In this document: positions 1 through 5,884 of the stretch, piece by piece
Layout: each line of letters begins with the position of its first letter
How positions within the stretch are numbered: the first letter of the stretch is position 1
DNA from: Candidatus Woesearchaeota archaeon
Lineage (GTDB): Archaea > Nanobdellota > Nanobdellia > Woesearchaeales > JACPBV01
DNA length: 11,923 nucleotides
Direction: 5' to 3'
NCBI GenBank assembly: GCA_016180165.1
Contig: JACPBU010000106.1
Location: 1 to 11,923 of the forward strand
Notes under the pieces: model-generated
Told to the model about the DNA's origin: nothing
What the model saw: the letters and a program-made list of their open reading frames with translations, nothing else
The model's database searches: none
Program-made: the position numbers and the translations under genes

Positions 1-92
1 TAGCAAATCTCGTTAATTATCGAAATATTGCGAGATTTTCTAGTATAGTAAATCACCTTTTGGATTTTCGAGAATTTTGGTGATTTACTATA
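1..92 (+). mobile_element. Hairpin-rich 92-bp repeat element, copy 1
   Basis: Matches 1995-2085 with one mismatch over 91 bases (T78 versus C2072). It contains two palindromes. Positions 5-12 pair with 31-38 as a perfect 8-bp stem. Positions 44-57 pair with 79-92 as a perfect 14-bp stem around a 21-nt loop. No protein is encoded. The second copy interrupts a methyltransferase gene, so this is probably a small non-autonomous mobile element. The window edge may cut off more sequence on the left. Both copies begin with TAGCA, which in copy 2 belongs to the interrupted gene, so TAGCA may be a target motif rather than part of the element. Confidence 0.7.
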
Positions 93-129
93 AGTGTCCA
101 ACTGCCAATGCCCGCCAAGATTACATAAG

Positions 130-137
130 TATATAAA
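130..137 (+). promoter_or_regulatory. TATA box upstream of the YkgJ-like gene
   Basis: TATATAAA in an A/T-rich stretch. Its centre is about 26 nt upstream of an ATG at 159, the spacing seen for leaderless starts elsewhere in this window. That ATG meets an in-frame TGA after five codons. The likely gene start at 183 would then have a leader of roughly 24 nt without a clear Shine-Dalgarno site. Confidence 0.55.
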
Positions 138-182
138 CTTTTTGGCAAAGTTATTAATATGCCTGGCTGCTCCTGACCTGGA

Positions 183-962
183 ATGGAAATCCCCATTTTT
201 CAATGCTCCGCCTGCGGGAAATGCTGCTCGCACATCAGGGGCATGATTTCCGACGAGGAGAAAGAGTTTCTCAGGAAGTTTGCGTTTGGGCAATTGCCTC
301 TAGTCCAGGTCATTCCTATAGAAAAGATGTCCTTCCCGCTTTTTGACTTTGAGGCAAAGCGGTTTCGGGAGTGGGCAAAAGAAGTTGACGTTGATCCAAA
401 GATACGGCCATCAAGAGTTATCCTCGATCTGAACACTGGCAAAGCGATCGTGGTCACTTATTCGATGGACTATGATTCCTGCCCTTTTCTGAAGGAAGGT
501 AGATGCTCAATTTATTATACCAGACGGGCGTTTATCTGCAGGATGTTTCCCTTCAACAGGGATCCATTCCTCAAGACAGGAGAGCAATTCAGGAAGGAAG
601 GCCTGTTCGGCTCATGCTGCCGGATGGAGCCGATACTTCCAATATTAGACGATACCAGCAAGGAAACTCTTGTCAAGCAGTTATATCATTCTCTCAGCTC
701 AGAGTTCCTGAACGTCGTCCAGTTTGACTTTATGCATGAATGGGTCAACAAAACTATCATTGAGATGATGAAAACAAAAAAGATAAGGCCGGCGATGCAT
801 TACCCTTACGAATTTCTCCTGAAAAGGATTGAAAACTCCAAAAAAATCGATTTGATGGATTTCTTGGTCGAGGCTGGAGCGAAGGCTAAAACGGAAGTTG
901 AAGGATTGCTGAAAAGGATTGATGGAAATGAGGATGCGAAAGATTTATTAAGAAAAACATAG
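183..962 (+). CDS. YkgJ-family cysteine-cluster protein
   Basis: A 259-aa protein of the YkgJ / CxxCxxCC family, thought to bind zinc or an iron-sulfur cluster; no specific reaction is established. The N-terminal cluster has Cys8, Cys11, Cys14 and Cys15. A second group lies in the family pattern CPF...CxIY...CRxFPF (Cys100, Cys108, Cys119), followed by Cys145-Cys146. No signal peptide or membrane segment is visible, so it is probably cytosolic. The C-terminal 110 residues are charged and helical. ATG 183 places the first Cys cluster at the usual distance from the N-terminus. The in-frame ATG at 159 is blocked by TGA at 174-176. The last 35 or so codons recur after the downstream toxin gene (1562-1672), a sign of insertion with duplication. 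Confidence 0.85.
   Translation: MEIPIFQCSACGKCCSHIRGMISDEEKEFLRKFAFGQLPLVQVIPIEKMSFPLFDFEAKRFREWAKEVDVDPKIRPSRVILDLNTGKAIVVTYSMDYDSCPFLKEGRCSIYYTRRAFICRMFPFNRDPFLKTGEQFRKEGLFGSCCRMEPILPILDDTSKETLVKQLYHSLSSEFLNVVQFDFMHEWVNKTIIEMMKTKKIRPAMHYPYEFLLKRIENSKKIDLMDFLVEAGAKAKTEVEGLLKRIDGNEDAKDLLRKT
943..949 (+). promoter_or_regulatory. TATA-like box for the DUF433/DUF5615 operon
   Basis: TTTATTA lies inside the 3' end of the YkgJ-like gene, with its centre 28 nt before the antitoxin ATG at 974. The equivalent place in the duplicated YkgJ tail downstream also carries a TATA box (1655-1662). Each copy of the tail may therefore serve as the promoter of the gene that follows it. Confidence 0.45.
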
Positions 963-973
963 ATTTAACAATT

Positions 974-1195
974 ATGCCTGAAGAAAATATCATTATTGAC
1001 CCAAGGATATGCCATGGGAAGCCTGTAATCAAGGGAACCAGGATTATGGTAGCCAATATTCTTAGTTTGATGGCTGGAGGGTATACTATAGAAAAAGTTC
1101 TTGAATACTATCCCGATTTGACAAGAGAAGATGTGCTTGCCGCCCTTCAATATGCCATCACTGCGGTTCAGGAAGAGGAAATTGCCCTGTTATGA
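974..1195 (+). CDS. DUF433-family antitoxin
   Basis: A 73-aa protein that reads as DUF433 (VapB45-like antitoxin) from end to end. It has the family opening with an ID-x-R-x-C-x-GKPxIKGTR pattern at residues 8-23, a short helix-turn-helix-like core, and the tail pattern YPDLTREDVLAALQYA at residues 45-60. In this family the protein neutralises the adjacent DUF5615 PIN-like toxin and probably autoregulates the operon through DNA binding. The stop overlaps the toxin start as ATGA (1192-1195), implying translational coupling. The promoter appears to lie within the preceding gene. The pair sits between two copies of the YkgJ 3' end, which points to acquisition as a cassette. Confidence 0.9.
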   Translation: MPEENIIIDPRICHGKPVIKGTRIMVANILSLMAGGYTIEKVLEYYPDLTREDVLAALQYAITAVQEEEIALL

Positions 1196-1560
1196 AAATC
1201 AGGTTCCTTCTTGACCAAAATATTTCCCCAAAGGTAGCTGCCCATATCAAGAAGATAGGCTATGGCGCTCTTGAGCTCCATGAAGTTGGCCTGCGGGGCA
1301 AGGAAGATGAAGAGATCTATGAATTTGCAAGGACAAACAATTTTATCATCGTAACCTTTGACCACGAATTTGGTTTTTCTTTTCTTAGCAGAAAGAACCT
1401 TGCCGGGCTGGTAATTCTCAGGATTCACCCCCAGACATACGATAGGGTTGTTGGGACGCTGGACCGTGCGCTCAATAAATTGTCTCCTTCTCACTTTCTT
1501 GGAAACATCGTAGTCATCCAGAAAAATAAGATTAGGATAAGAAAGGTAAAAAAAGTTTGA
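1192..1560 (+). CDS. DUF5615 PIN-like toxin (VapC45/Mut7-C type)
   Basis: A 122-aa protein of the DUF5615 PIN-like fold, the usual partner of DUF433. Acidic residues expected of a PIN-like nuclease are visible: Asp8 in FLLDQNIS, an acidic patch at Glu38-Asp39 in RGKEDEEI, and Asp57 in VTFDHEF. The likely role is an RNA-cleaving toxin that is inactive in complex with its antitoxin; the RNA target cannot be read from sequence. The tail is very basic (KNKIRIRKVKKV). Translation is coupled to the antitoxin by a 4-nt overlap. Its last codons run directly into the duplicated YkgJ tail, so the cassette boundary lies at or next to the A-run near 1549-1556. The gene appears intact. Confidence 0.88.
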   Translation: MKIRFLLDQNISPKVAAHIKKIGYGALELHEVGLRGKEDEEIYEFARTNNFIIVTFDHEFGFSFLSRKNLAGLVILRIHPQTYDRVVGTLDRALNKLSPSHFLGNIVVIQKNKIRIRKVKKV

Positions 1561-1561
1561 T

Positions 1562-1672
1562 CCGGTGGATTTCTTGGCCGAGGCTGGAGCGAAGGCTAAA
1601 ACGGAAGCCGAGGGATTGCTGAAAAGGTTTGATGGGAATGAGGATGCCAGAGAGTTTATAAAGCGATTATGA
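1562..1672 (+). pseudogene. Duplicated 3' end of the YkgJ-like gene
   Basis: Positions 1567-1650 match 857-940 at a constant offset of 710 bp with only scattered substitutions. The frame stays open to a TGA at 1670-1672. Translated, it gives DFLAEAGAKAKTEAEGLL and onward, against DFLVEAGAKAKTEVEGLL in the intact gene. There is no start codon or cysteine cluster, so it is a remnant. Several differences are conservative at protein level (Val to Ala, Lys to Arg, Asp to Glu). This suggests the copy diverged under coding constraint, perhaps in another genome, before arriving here. It also supplies a TATA box to the gene downstream. Confidence 0.85.
1655..1662 (+). promoter_or_regulatory. TATA box upstream of the methyltransferase pseudogene
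   Basis: TTTATAAA at the very end of the duplicated YkgJ tail, centred about 35 nt before ATG 1694. This would leave a leader of about 10 nt. The gene it would drive is disrupted. Confidence 0.45.
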
Positions 1673-1693
1673 ATTCAATCACCAGATGATTCT

Positions 1694-2538
1694 ATGGCGT
1701 TTGACAGCAGAAAATATTATGATACCGTAGGCGTCATCGGAGAATCCGATAGTGATAATTTACGATTCAAAGAGACTCTCCCTCACCTCTTAGAAGGGGT
1801 GCCATTATTAGACGTTGGAACAGGGGAAGGTTTTTTTTCGGAATTCCTCGACGACAAATTTAGGGCTAAGGTTTCTTCCGTAGATATATCAGAGATTAGG
1901 CTTCGGGAAGCGATCGACAAAAGAAGGGTCTCTACCAGCATTATTGCCGACGCAACCTCCTTGCCATTCAGTAATGGAGCATTCGGGCAAGTTATAGCAA
2001 ATCTCGTTAATTATCGAAATATTGCGAGATTTTCTAGTATAGTAAATCACCTTTTGGATTTTCGAGAATTTCGGTGATTTACTATTACTGCCCTTGAGAC
2101 ACTAGAGCACATCCCTGACTGGAAAACCGCAATGAAAGAGCTATTTCGTGCGCTGGAGAACGTCTAATTGTGACTGTTCCCTTTGACCAAAGGATTGGTT
2201 ATGAGCAATGCCAAAGTTGTGGCCATTTGACTCCTTACAGCGGCCATTTCCACAGATTTTCTGAAAACGAATTCCGCAACCTTTTATTGGATGGTGCATT
2301 GACATTTGAATATTTTTACCCTTCCCATTGGCTTGGGCATTACCTTTTTCGTGGAGCCAAGGCGCTTCTTCAAGAATCGGCAGTCCAAAACCATTCCGAA
2401 AGCAATAAGGGGGCAGTTTGTGTTAGATGCTTCTCTAACGTGCCATACACCCACAGATGGAGGCAGCGTTTCTATCGCTTGGTTGATGTTGCAAGGCACA
2501 AACCGGATTACCTTTTGGTGAGAGTTGATAGGAAATGA
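1694..2538 (+). pseudogene. Class I SAM-dependent methyltransferase, disrupted
   Basis: A Methyltransf_11-type enzyme broken twice. The N-terminal part carries the SAM-binding motif LLDVGTGEGFFSEFL, then VSSVDIS, and a motif-II stretch ending ...FGQVIA at 1999. An 87-bp hairpin element follows (about 2000-2086) and brings an in-frame TGA at 2075-2077. The gene resumes in the same frame with TALETLEHIPDW, then loses frame near 2155. There the expected proline-glycine turn is missing, consistent with loss of 1 or 7 nt. It continues in another frame as ERLIVTVPFDQ to 2538. The C-terminal part has CQSCGH and CVRC pairs that may bind zinc. The substrate is unknown. With the insertion removed and the frame restored, the product would be about 250 aa. 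Confidence 0.85.
1995..2085 (+). mobile_element. Hairpin-rich repeat element, copy 2, inside the methyltransferase gene
   Basis: Near-identical to 1-91. Removing 2000-2086 (87 bp, a multiple of three) joins codons GCA and ACT and restores the conserved sequence VIATALETLEHI, so the insertion edges can be placed closely. No target-site duplication is seen at that junction. The two internal palindromes are at about 1999-2032 and 2038-2085. Clean insertion without duplication, hairpin ends and a shared 5' flank (TAGCA) recall non-autonomous derivatives of IS200/IS605-type elements. That family assignment is inference, as no transposase is present. Confidence 0.75.
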
Positions 2539-2640
2539 TCGCTTCCAATGAATTAGGGGAATTAGAAAATAGTTGTGGAGTTCCCAACATTGCGCCGATG
2601 GAAAATGCAGGAAAGGGGTATTTGCTGTTGTTATGGGCAT
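2535..2640 (+). pseudogene. Decayed copy of the NnrE N-terminus, copy A
   Basis: Reads MIASNELGELENSC then GVPNIAPMENAGKG, aligning with MITTVEMKALEDSC then GITKSVLMENAGKA at the start of intact nnrE. After GKG the frame is lost; the next frame reads VFAVV, recalling AVAEVV in nnrE. The stop at 2638-2640 overlaps the end of the convergent 317-aa gene. Only the first 27-32 codons of the family are represented. The stretch 2581-2620 resembles 3761-3800 more closely than it does nnrE itself, so copies A and B form direct repeats around the minus-strand gene. Confidence 0.7.
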
Positions 2641-3584
2641 AGTTCTTCTAATGATTTCTGTACAAGGCCGTTACCAAGCTGGTTAAAATCTGTTTCTATT
2701 TCAATGGCGATACTTCCCCGATGGATGGTACAACCAAGCGAGCAAGATAGCTCTTCCAGTTCACTCAAACCCCGCTTTACTTCCTTGCCTAAGGCCACAC
2801 TATCGATATTAACGTCAAGCTCCCTAGTGTTGAATAAGTCTGAGGGAAATACGACCTCATCTACCCAAAAATGATAAACGGGATCTTGCCTAATTGCTTC
2901 AGGGATATTTATTATTTTTCTTTCGATTAACCGGGGCAAATTTAAAAAGAATTTATACTTGTTAGGGAAGAAATTCGCGTTATACTGCTCAAATATTGTC
3001 ATTAGAAACTGCTTGGCCACCCTCTCTCTTTCGGAATTGGAAGATTGGACAGTGATGGGTGTCGCATATGGATCCTTTCCAAAATACCCATCATACTCGC
3101 ATTTAAGGGGATTCCTCCCAGAGCCAGGGTGATATTCCACAAATAGTGAATTCCTCGAATCAACTTCATAAAAAATAATATGGGGCTCAGATTGACTACA
3201 AGCAACCTTTGCTTTAAACCCACCAAAGTTCATATGTCCATGTTCTGGGTTAATCTTCTTCATGATTTCCCTGAATCTATCACTCGAACAAGAATAGGTA
3301 ATAAGGCAAGAAGATTCTGGTGTGGAAAATATATTTTTGACAAAATCTTCTAAATCTTCTTCCATATAAGGAATAGTTAGCCAAAATTTGATTTTATCCC
3401 TTTCAGGAAGGGCAGGAAAGATTTGTGAATCAACACCTAAGATTTTATATCGTTTTGAACCCACAATTAATCCATTTTGATAACATAAGGGGTTCCCGTT
3501 CAAGTCAAACGAACACCTGTCTCGTTTAGGGTGGTTTAAATAATAAAGATTAACGATTTTTTCAAATTGGGTTGAAATCTTCAT
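2631..3584 (-). CDS. Hypothetical protein, 317 aa, unrecognised
   Basis: I do not recognise this family. The protein is soluble in appearance, with no signal peptide or membrane helix. It has alternating aromatic-rich beta-like stretches (for example KFWLTIPYMEEDLEDF, HIIFYEVDSRNSLFVEY) and a C-terminal helical acidic segment (LGKEVKRGLSELEELS). It has eight cysteines but no clear CxxC metal site and no catalytic signature I can name. ATG 3584 lies about 28 nt from a TATA box read on the minus strand, so the transcript is probably leaderless and monocistronic. The gene is convergent to its left neighbour. It is bracketed by two remnants of the NnrE N-terminus, which suggests it arrived as a single-gene cassette. 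Confidence 0.75.
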   Translation of the reverse strand: MKISTQFEKIVNLYYLNHPKRDRCSFDLNGNPLCYQNGLIVGSKRYKILGVDSQIFPALPERDKIKFWLTIPYMEEDLEDFVKNIFSTPESSCLITYSCSSDRFREIMKKINPEHGHMNFGGFKAKVACSQSEPHIIFYEVDSRNSLFVEYHPGSGRNPLKCEYDGYFGKDPYATPITVQSSNSERERVAKQFLMTIFEQYNANFFPNKYKFFLNLPRLIERKIINIPEAIRQDPVYHFWVDEVVFPSDLFNTRELDVNIDSVALGKEVKRGLSELEELSCSLGCTIHRGSIAIEIETDFNQLGNGLVQKSLEELCP

Positions 3585-3607
3585 TGGTTTTTGGGTTCTT
3601 CCCCAGG

Positions 3608-3615
3608 TTATAAAT
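3608..3615 (-). promoter_or_regulatory. TATA box for the 317-aa minus-strand gene
   Basis: On the minus strand this reads ATTTATAA, centred about 28 nt from the ATG whose first base is 3584. The spacing predicts a leaderless transcript. Confidence 0.6.
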
Positions 3616-3714
3616 CTTGTGGTATAAACCTACTTAATGGTAGTGAATATACAATTTTATATCGGGATAAGCCAATTTTACATAAGACCTAAATCCTCTT
3701 CAATGGAAATCCGA

Positions 3715-3897
3715 TCAATATCTTCTGCTAATATGAAAAGCCCGGATGATGCCATTGTTGTTCCCAAACTTACGCCGATGGAAAATGCAGGTAAGGGAGT
3801 TGCTGAGTTCAATGACAAAAAGTTGAATAGGATAATATGGCGCAATGGTAAAATGATGAATCGAAGAGGGGATACGAAAAGTATAATCCAAAAATAG
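3715..3897 (+). pseudogene. Decayed copy of the NnrE N-terminus, copy B
   Basis: Reads ISSANMKSPDDAIVV then PKLTPMENAGKGVAEF, which aligns with the first 32 or so residues of intact nnrE starting 85 bases downstream. It then drifts into unrelated basic sequence and stops at 3895-3897. An ATG at 3637 would open the frame, but the peptide before the NnrE-like part resembles nothing. Bases 3761-3800 match 2581-2620 (offset 1180) with few substitutions, and both copies have MENAGKG where intact nnrE has MENAGKA. It is not expected to encode a functional enzyme because the whole Rossmann-like core is missing. Confidence 0.65.
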
Positions 3898-3948
3898 GTT
3901 GTTTTAAAACACAGGTCATAGGGCTGTAATTCTCCCCCAACAACAAAG

Positions 3949-3956
3949 CTTATAAG
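3949..3956 (+). promoter_or_regulatory. TATA box of the nnrE-nnrD operon
   Basis: CTTATAAG preceded by ACAAAG, a plausible BRE. Its centre is 30 nt before ATG 3982 but only 18 nt before ATG 3970, which favours the downstream start for nnrE. Confidence 0.6.
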
Positions 3957-3981
3957 CCTCCGCCCGATAATGCGCTGGAAG

Positions 3982-4584
3982 ATGATTACAACAGTTGAGA
4001 TGAAGGCCTTAGAGGACTCCTGCGGCATCACTAAATCCGTCTTGATGGAAAATGCGGGGAAAGCAGTTGCTGAAGTGGTCAGGGAAAAGCTTAGCAGCCA
4101 GAAGAACAAGAATATTCTTGTCGTTTGTTATCATGGCAACAACGGCGGCGATGGTTTTGTTGCTGCACGACATCTTTCTGAGGAGCATGAAGTTGATGTC
4201 CTTTTTATCGGCGATGAGTATAAATTTAAGCCTGAAGCAAAAGAAAATTATGAGAAGATTGCCAACGATGACCATATCCAATTATTCGAAAATGCTGACG
4301 TCATAGATTTTGACCGCTATGATGTTATCATTGATGCGCTCTTAGGGACTGGCGCTGCAGGAAATTTGCCTGAATCGGTCAAATCGCTCATTGAGCAGAT
4401 GAATGATTCCAAAGCGCTGAAAGTCGCAGTTGATATTCCTACCGGGCTCAATCCTGATACGGGCGAGATTCCCGGAAAAGCATTTGATGCAGATATAATC
4501 GTCACTTTTCACGACATCAAGCCGGGATTGGAGAAGTTTAAGGAGTTTGTTGTGGTAAAAGGTATTGGGATTCCAAAAAGTTAA
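3982..4584 (+). CDS. nnrE: NAD(P)H-hydrate epimerase
   Basis: YjeF_N-domain enzyme (EC 5.1.99.6) that interconverts the R and S forms of NADHX and NADPHX, the damaged hydrates of reduced nicotinamide cofactors. Residues are counted from ATG 3982 (200 aa): MENAGK at 22-27, the nucleotide-binding loop GNNGGDG at 52-58, DALLGTG at 118-124 and DIPTGLNPDTG at 151-161. An upstream in-frame ATG at 3970 would add four residues, but it lies too close to the TATA box, and family members usually begin MIT-x-x-EM. The dehydratase follows 27 nt downstream, so the two are probably cotranscribed. In many bacteria they form one fused protein; here they are separate. Two decayed copies of this gene's first codons lie upstream. 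Confidence 0.93.
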   Translation: MITTVEMKALEDSCGITKSVLMENAGKAVAEVVREKLSSQKNKNILVVCYHGNNGGDGFVAARHLSEEHEVDVLFIGDEYKFKPEAKENYEKIANDDHIQLFENADVIDFDRYDVIIDALLGTGAAGNLPESVKSLIEQMNDSKALKVAVDIPTGLNPDTGEIPGKAFDADIIVTFHDIKPGLEKFKEFVVVKGIGIPKS

Positions 4585-4585
4585 T

Positions 4586-4591
4586 AAGGAG
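4586..4591 (+). promoter_or_regulatory. Possible Shine-Dalgarno site before nnrD
   Basis: AAGGAG just after the nnrE stop. It is 20 nt before ATG 4612 and 17 nt before TTG 4609, longer than usual, so its role is uncertain. It is the only SD-like sequence in the gap. Confidence 0.3.
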
Positions 4592-4611
4592 ATTATTCTT
4601 AATAACTATTG

Positions 4612-5484
4612 ATGCGCTACACCTCAAAAAGCGAGCTCGTGTTCCCCAAAAGAGCTAAAGATGCCATCAAAGGCGACTCCGGCAAAGTTCTGGTTATCGG
4701 CGGCTCCGAAGATTATGTCGGCGCGCTCGCAATGGCCGGGATTGCCGCACTAAGGGCAGGTGTTGATTGGGTTACCATCGCAGCTCCTGAAAAAGTCGGA
4801 TGGGCGATCAATGCATTAAGCCCCGATGTAGTTGTCAAAAAGTTTCCATGCAGAAACTTCACCGAAAAGTTCACTCCCCCCTTGTTGAAATTTGAAAAAA
4901 GTTTTGATGCCATCCTGATAGGGAACGGGCTGGGGTTGAGGTCAGGGGGCTTTGCGAAAAAATATATTAAACAATCGAAAAAGCACATCGTCATTGACGC
5001 CGACGGAATAAAATCAATTGGCCTCCACAACTGTAATACCGCTCTCCTGACGCCGCACCTTGGAGAATTAAATCTCCTGCTCGAAAATTCGGGGATCCCA
5101 AATAAATCTATTGCATTTGTATCAAACAAAAATATAAACATCCAAAAAAGGGCGGAAATAATTCAGGAAATCCTTAGAAAAAAGTTTCCATTAAAAAATA
5201 TCGTAATCCTTTTAAAAGGCCCGATTGATGCCGTCATCTCAAAAGAGAAGATTGCCTACAACAAAACAGGCAACCCCGGGATGGCTAAGGCTGGAACAGG
5301 AGATGTTCTTGCCGGATTATGCGTTGGCTTTTTAGGGCAGGGATTAAGCTTGTTCCAGTCTGCCGTCAATGCCGCTTATATCAACGGGGCAATGGGAGAT
5401 TTATTGCTGAAAAAAAAGAAAGGCTTCAGCTTTATTGCGAGTGACTTGCTCCAAGATATTCATGATTTCCATGCCTTGAGGTGA
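4612..5484 (+). CDS. nnrD: ADP-dependent NAD(P)H-hydrate dehydratase
   Basis: Ribokinase-fold YjeF_C enzyme (EC 4.2.1.136) that dehydrates S-NAD(P)HX back to NAD(P)H with ADP cleavage. Residues are counted from ATG 4612 (290 aa): the N-terminal KGDSGKVLVIGGS at 20-32, IDADGI at 128-133, LTPHLGEL at 146-153, and the signature GNPGMAKAGTGDVLAGL at 220-236 with the catalytic Asp at 231. Length and order fit standalone dehydratases. A TTG at 4609 could extend it by one codon, but ATG is preferred. It follows nnrE closely and completes a two-gene metabolite-repair operon, in which the epimerase supplies the S isomer this enzyme uses. It appears intact and cytosolic. An AT-rich patch at 5100-5200 encodes a Lys/Asn/Ile-rich stretch (about residues 163-200). 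Confidence 0.95.
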   Translation: MRYTSKSELVFPKRAKDAIKGDSGKVLVIGGSEDYVGALAMAGIAALRAGVDWVTIAAPEKVGWAINALSPDVVVKKFPCRNFTEKFTPPLLKFEKSFDAILIGNGLGLRSGGFAKKYIKQSKKHIVIDADGIKSIGLHNCNTALLTPHLGELNLLLENSGIPNKSIAFVSNKNINIQKRAEIIQEILRKKFPLKNIVILLKGPIDAVISKEKIAYNKTGNPGMAKAGTGDVLAGLCVGFLGQGLSLFQSAVNAAYINGAMGDLLLKKKKGFSFIASDLLQDIHDFHALR

Positions 5485-5519
5485 TGATTACTGCCCCATT
5501 GATACTTTTGGATGCCTTC

Positions 5520-5884
5520 CTATGGCTCCACCCTCTTTATCTCAAGCCTGTCAAAATCCCTGTCAAAGCTGATTATGGATCTGCAGGAACGGAGTGATGC
5601 AGCCGTGTAATGAAGCAGATCAGAAATTTTTAATTGAGTTCGTTTCAGCCCCTTAAGCACTTCAAACCAAAGTGCTGAATCAAAGTCAATCACCTCAATG
5701 TTGCCTGCCTCGAGGATGGCCTTTGCCATCTCCTGGGCAAGGTAGCGGTCCCGGTTATGGTTTCCACCTTGCTGAAGCTTTCCAGCAAAACAAGTGCATC
5801 AGTCAGAAGATTCCTTTCCGCAATCAGTTTCCTGCAGGGTGCCTTCCGTAGGTTTTCGGTAAAGGCAAAGACAATGACAACTTT
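5520..5884 (-). pseudogene. VapC-like PIN-domain toxin, truncated and frameshifted
   Basis: The intact C-terminal 69 codons (5520-5729) read as the second half of a PIN domain: LKISDLLHYTAASLRS followed by SIISFDRDFDRLEIKRVEP, with the conserved acidic cluster. Upstream on the minus strand another frame gives VIVFAFTENLRKAP, KLIAERNLLTDALVLLESF and SKVETIT, the first half of the same domain. The two join if one base is restored near 5750. The opening LDTN motif with the first catalytic Asp is absent: homology ends near 5885, where unrelated sequence begins. No VapB antitoxin is visible. The toxin is therefore expected to be dead, by 5' truncation plus a frameshift. The substrate would have been RNA. 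Confidence 0.75.

Noticed and set aside
503..727. Plus-strand frame of 74 codons inside the YkgJ-like gene
   Set aside because: It is an out-of-frame shadow of a gene with clear family motifs.
1..2085. CRISPR-like repeats
   Set aside because: Only two copies exist, almost 2 kb apart with genes between them, and no spacer periodicity.
2000..2086. The 87-bp insertion as a natural part of the methyltransferase
   Set aside because: It interrupts a conserved motif, carries an in-frame stop and is repeated elsewhere in an intergenic region.
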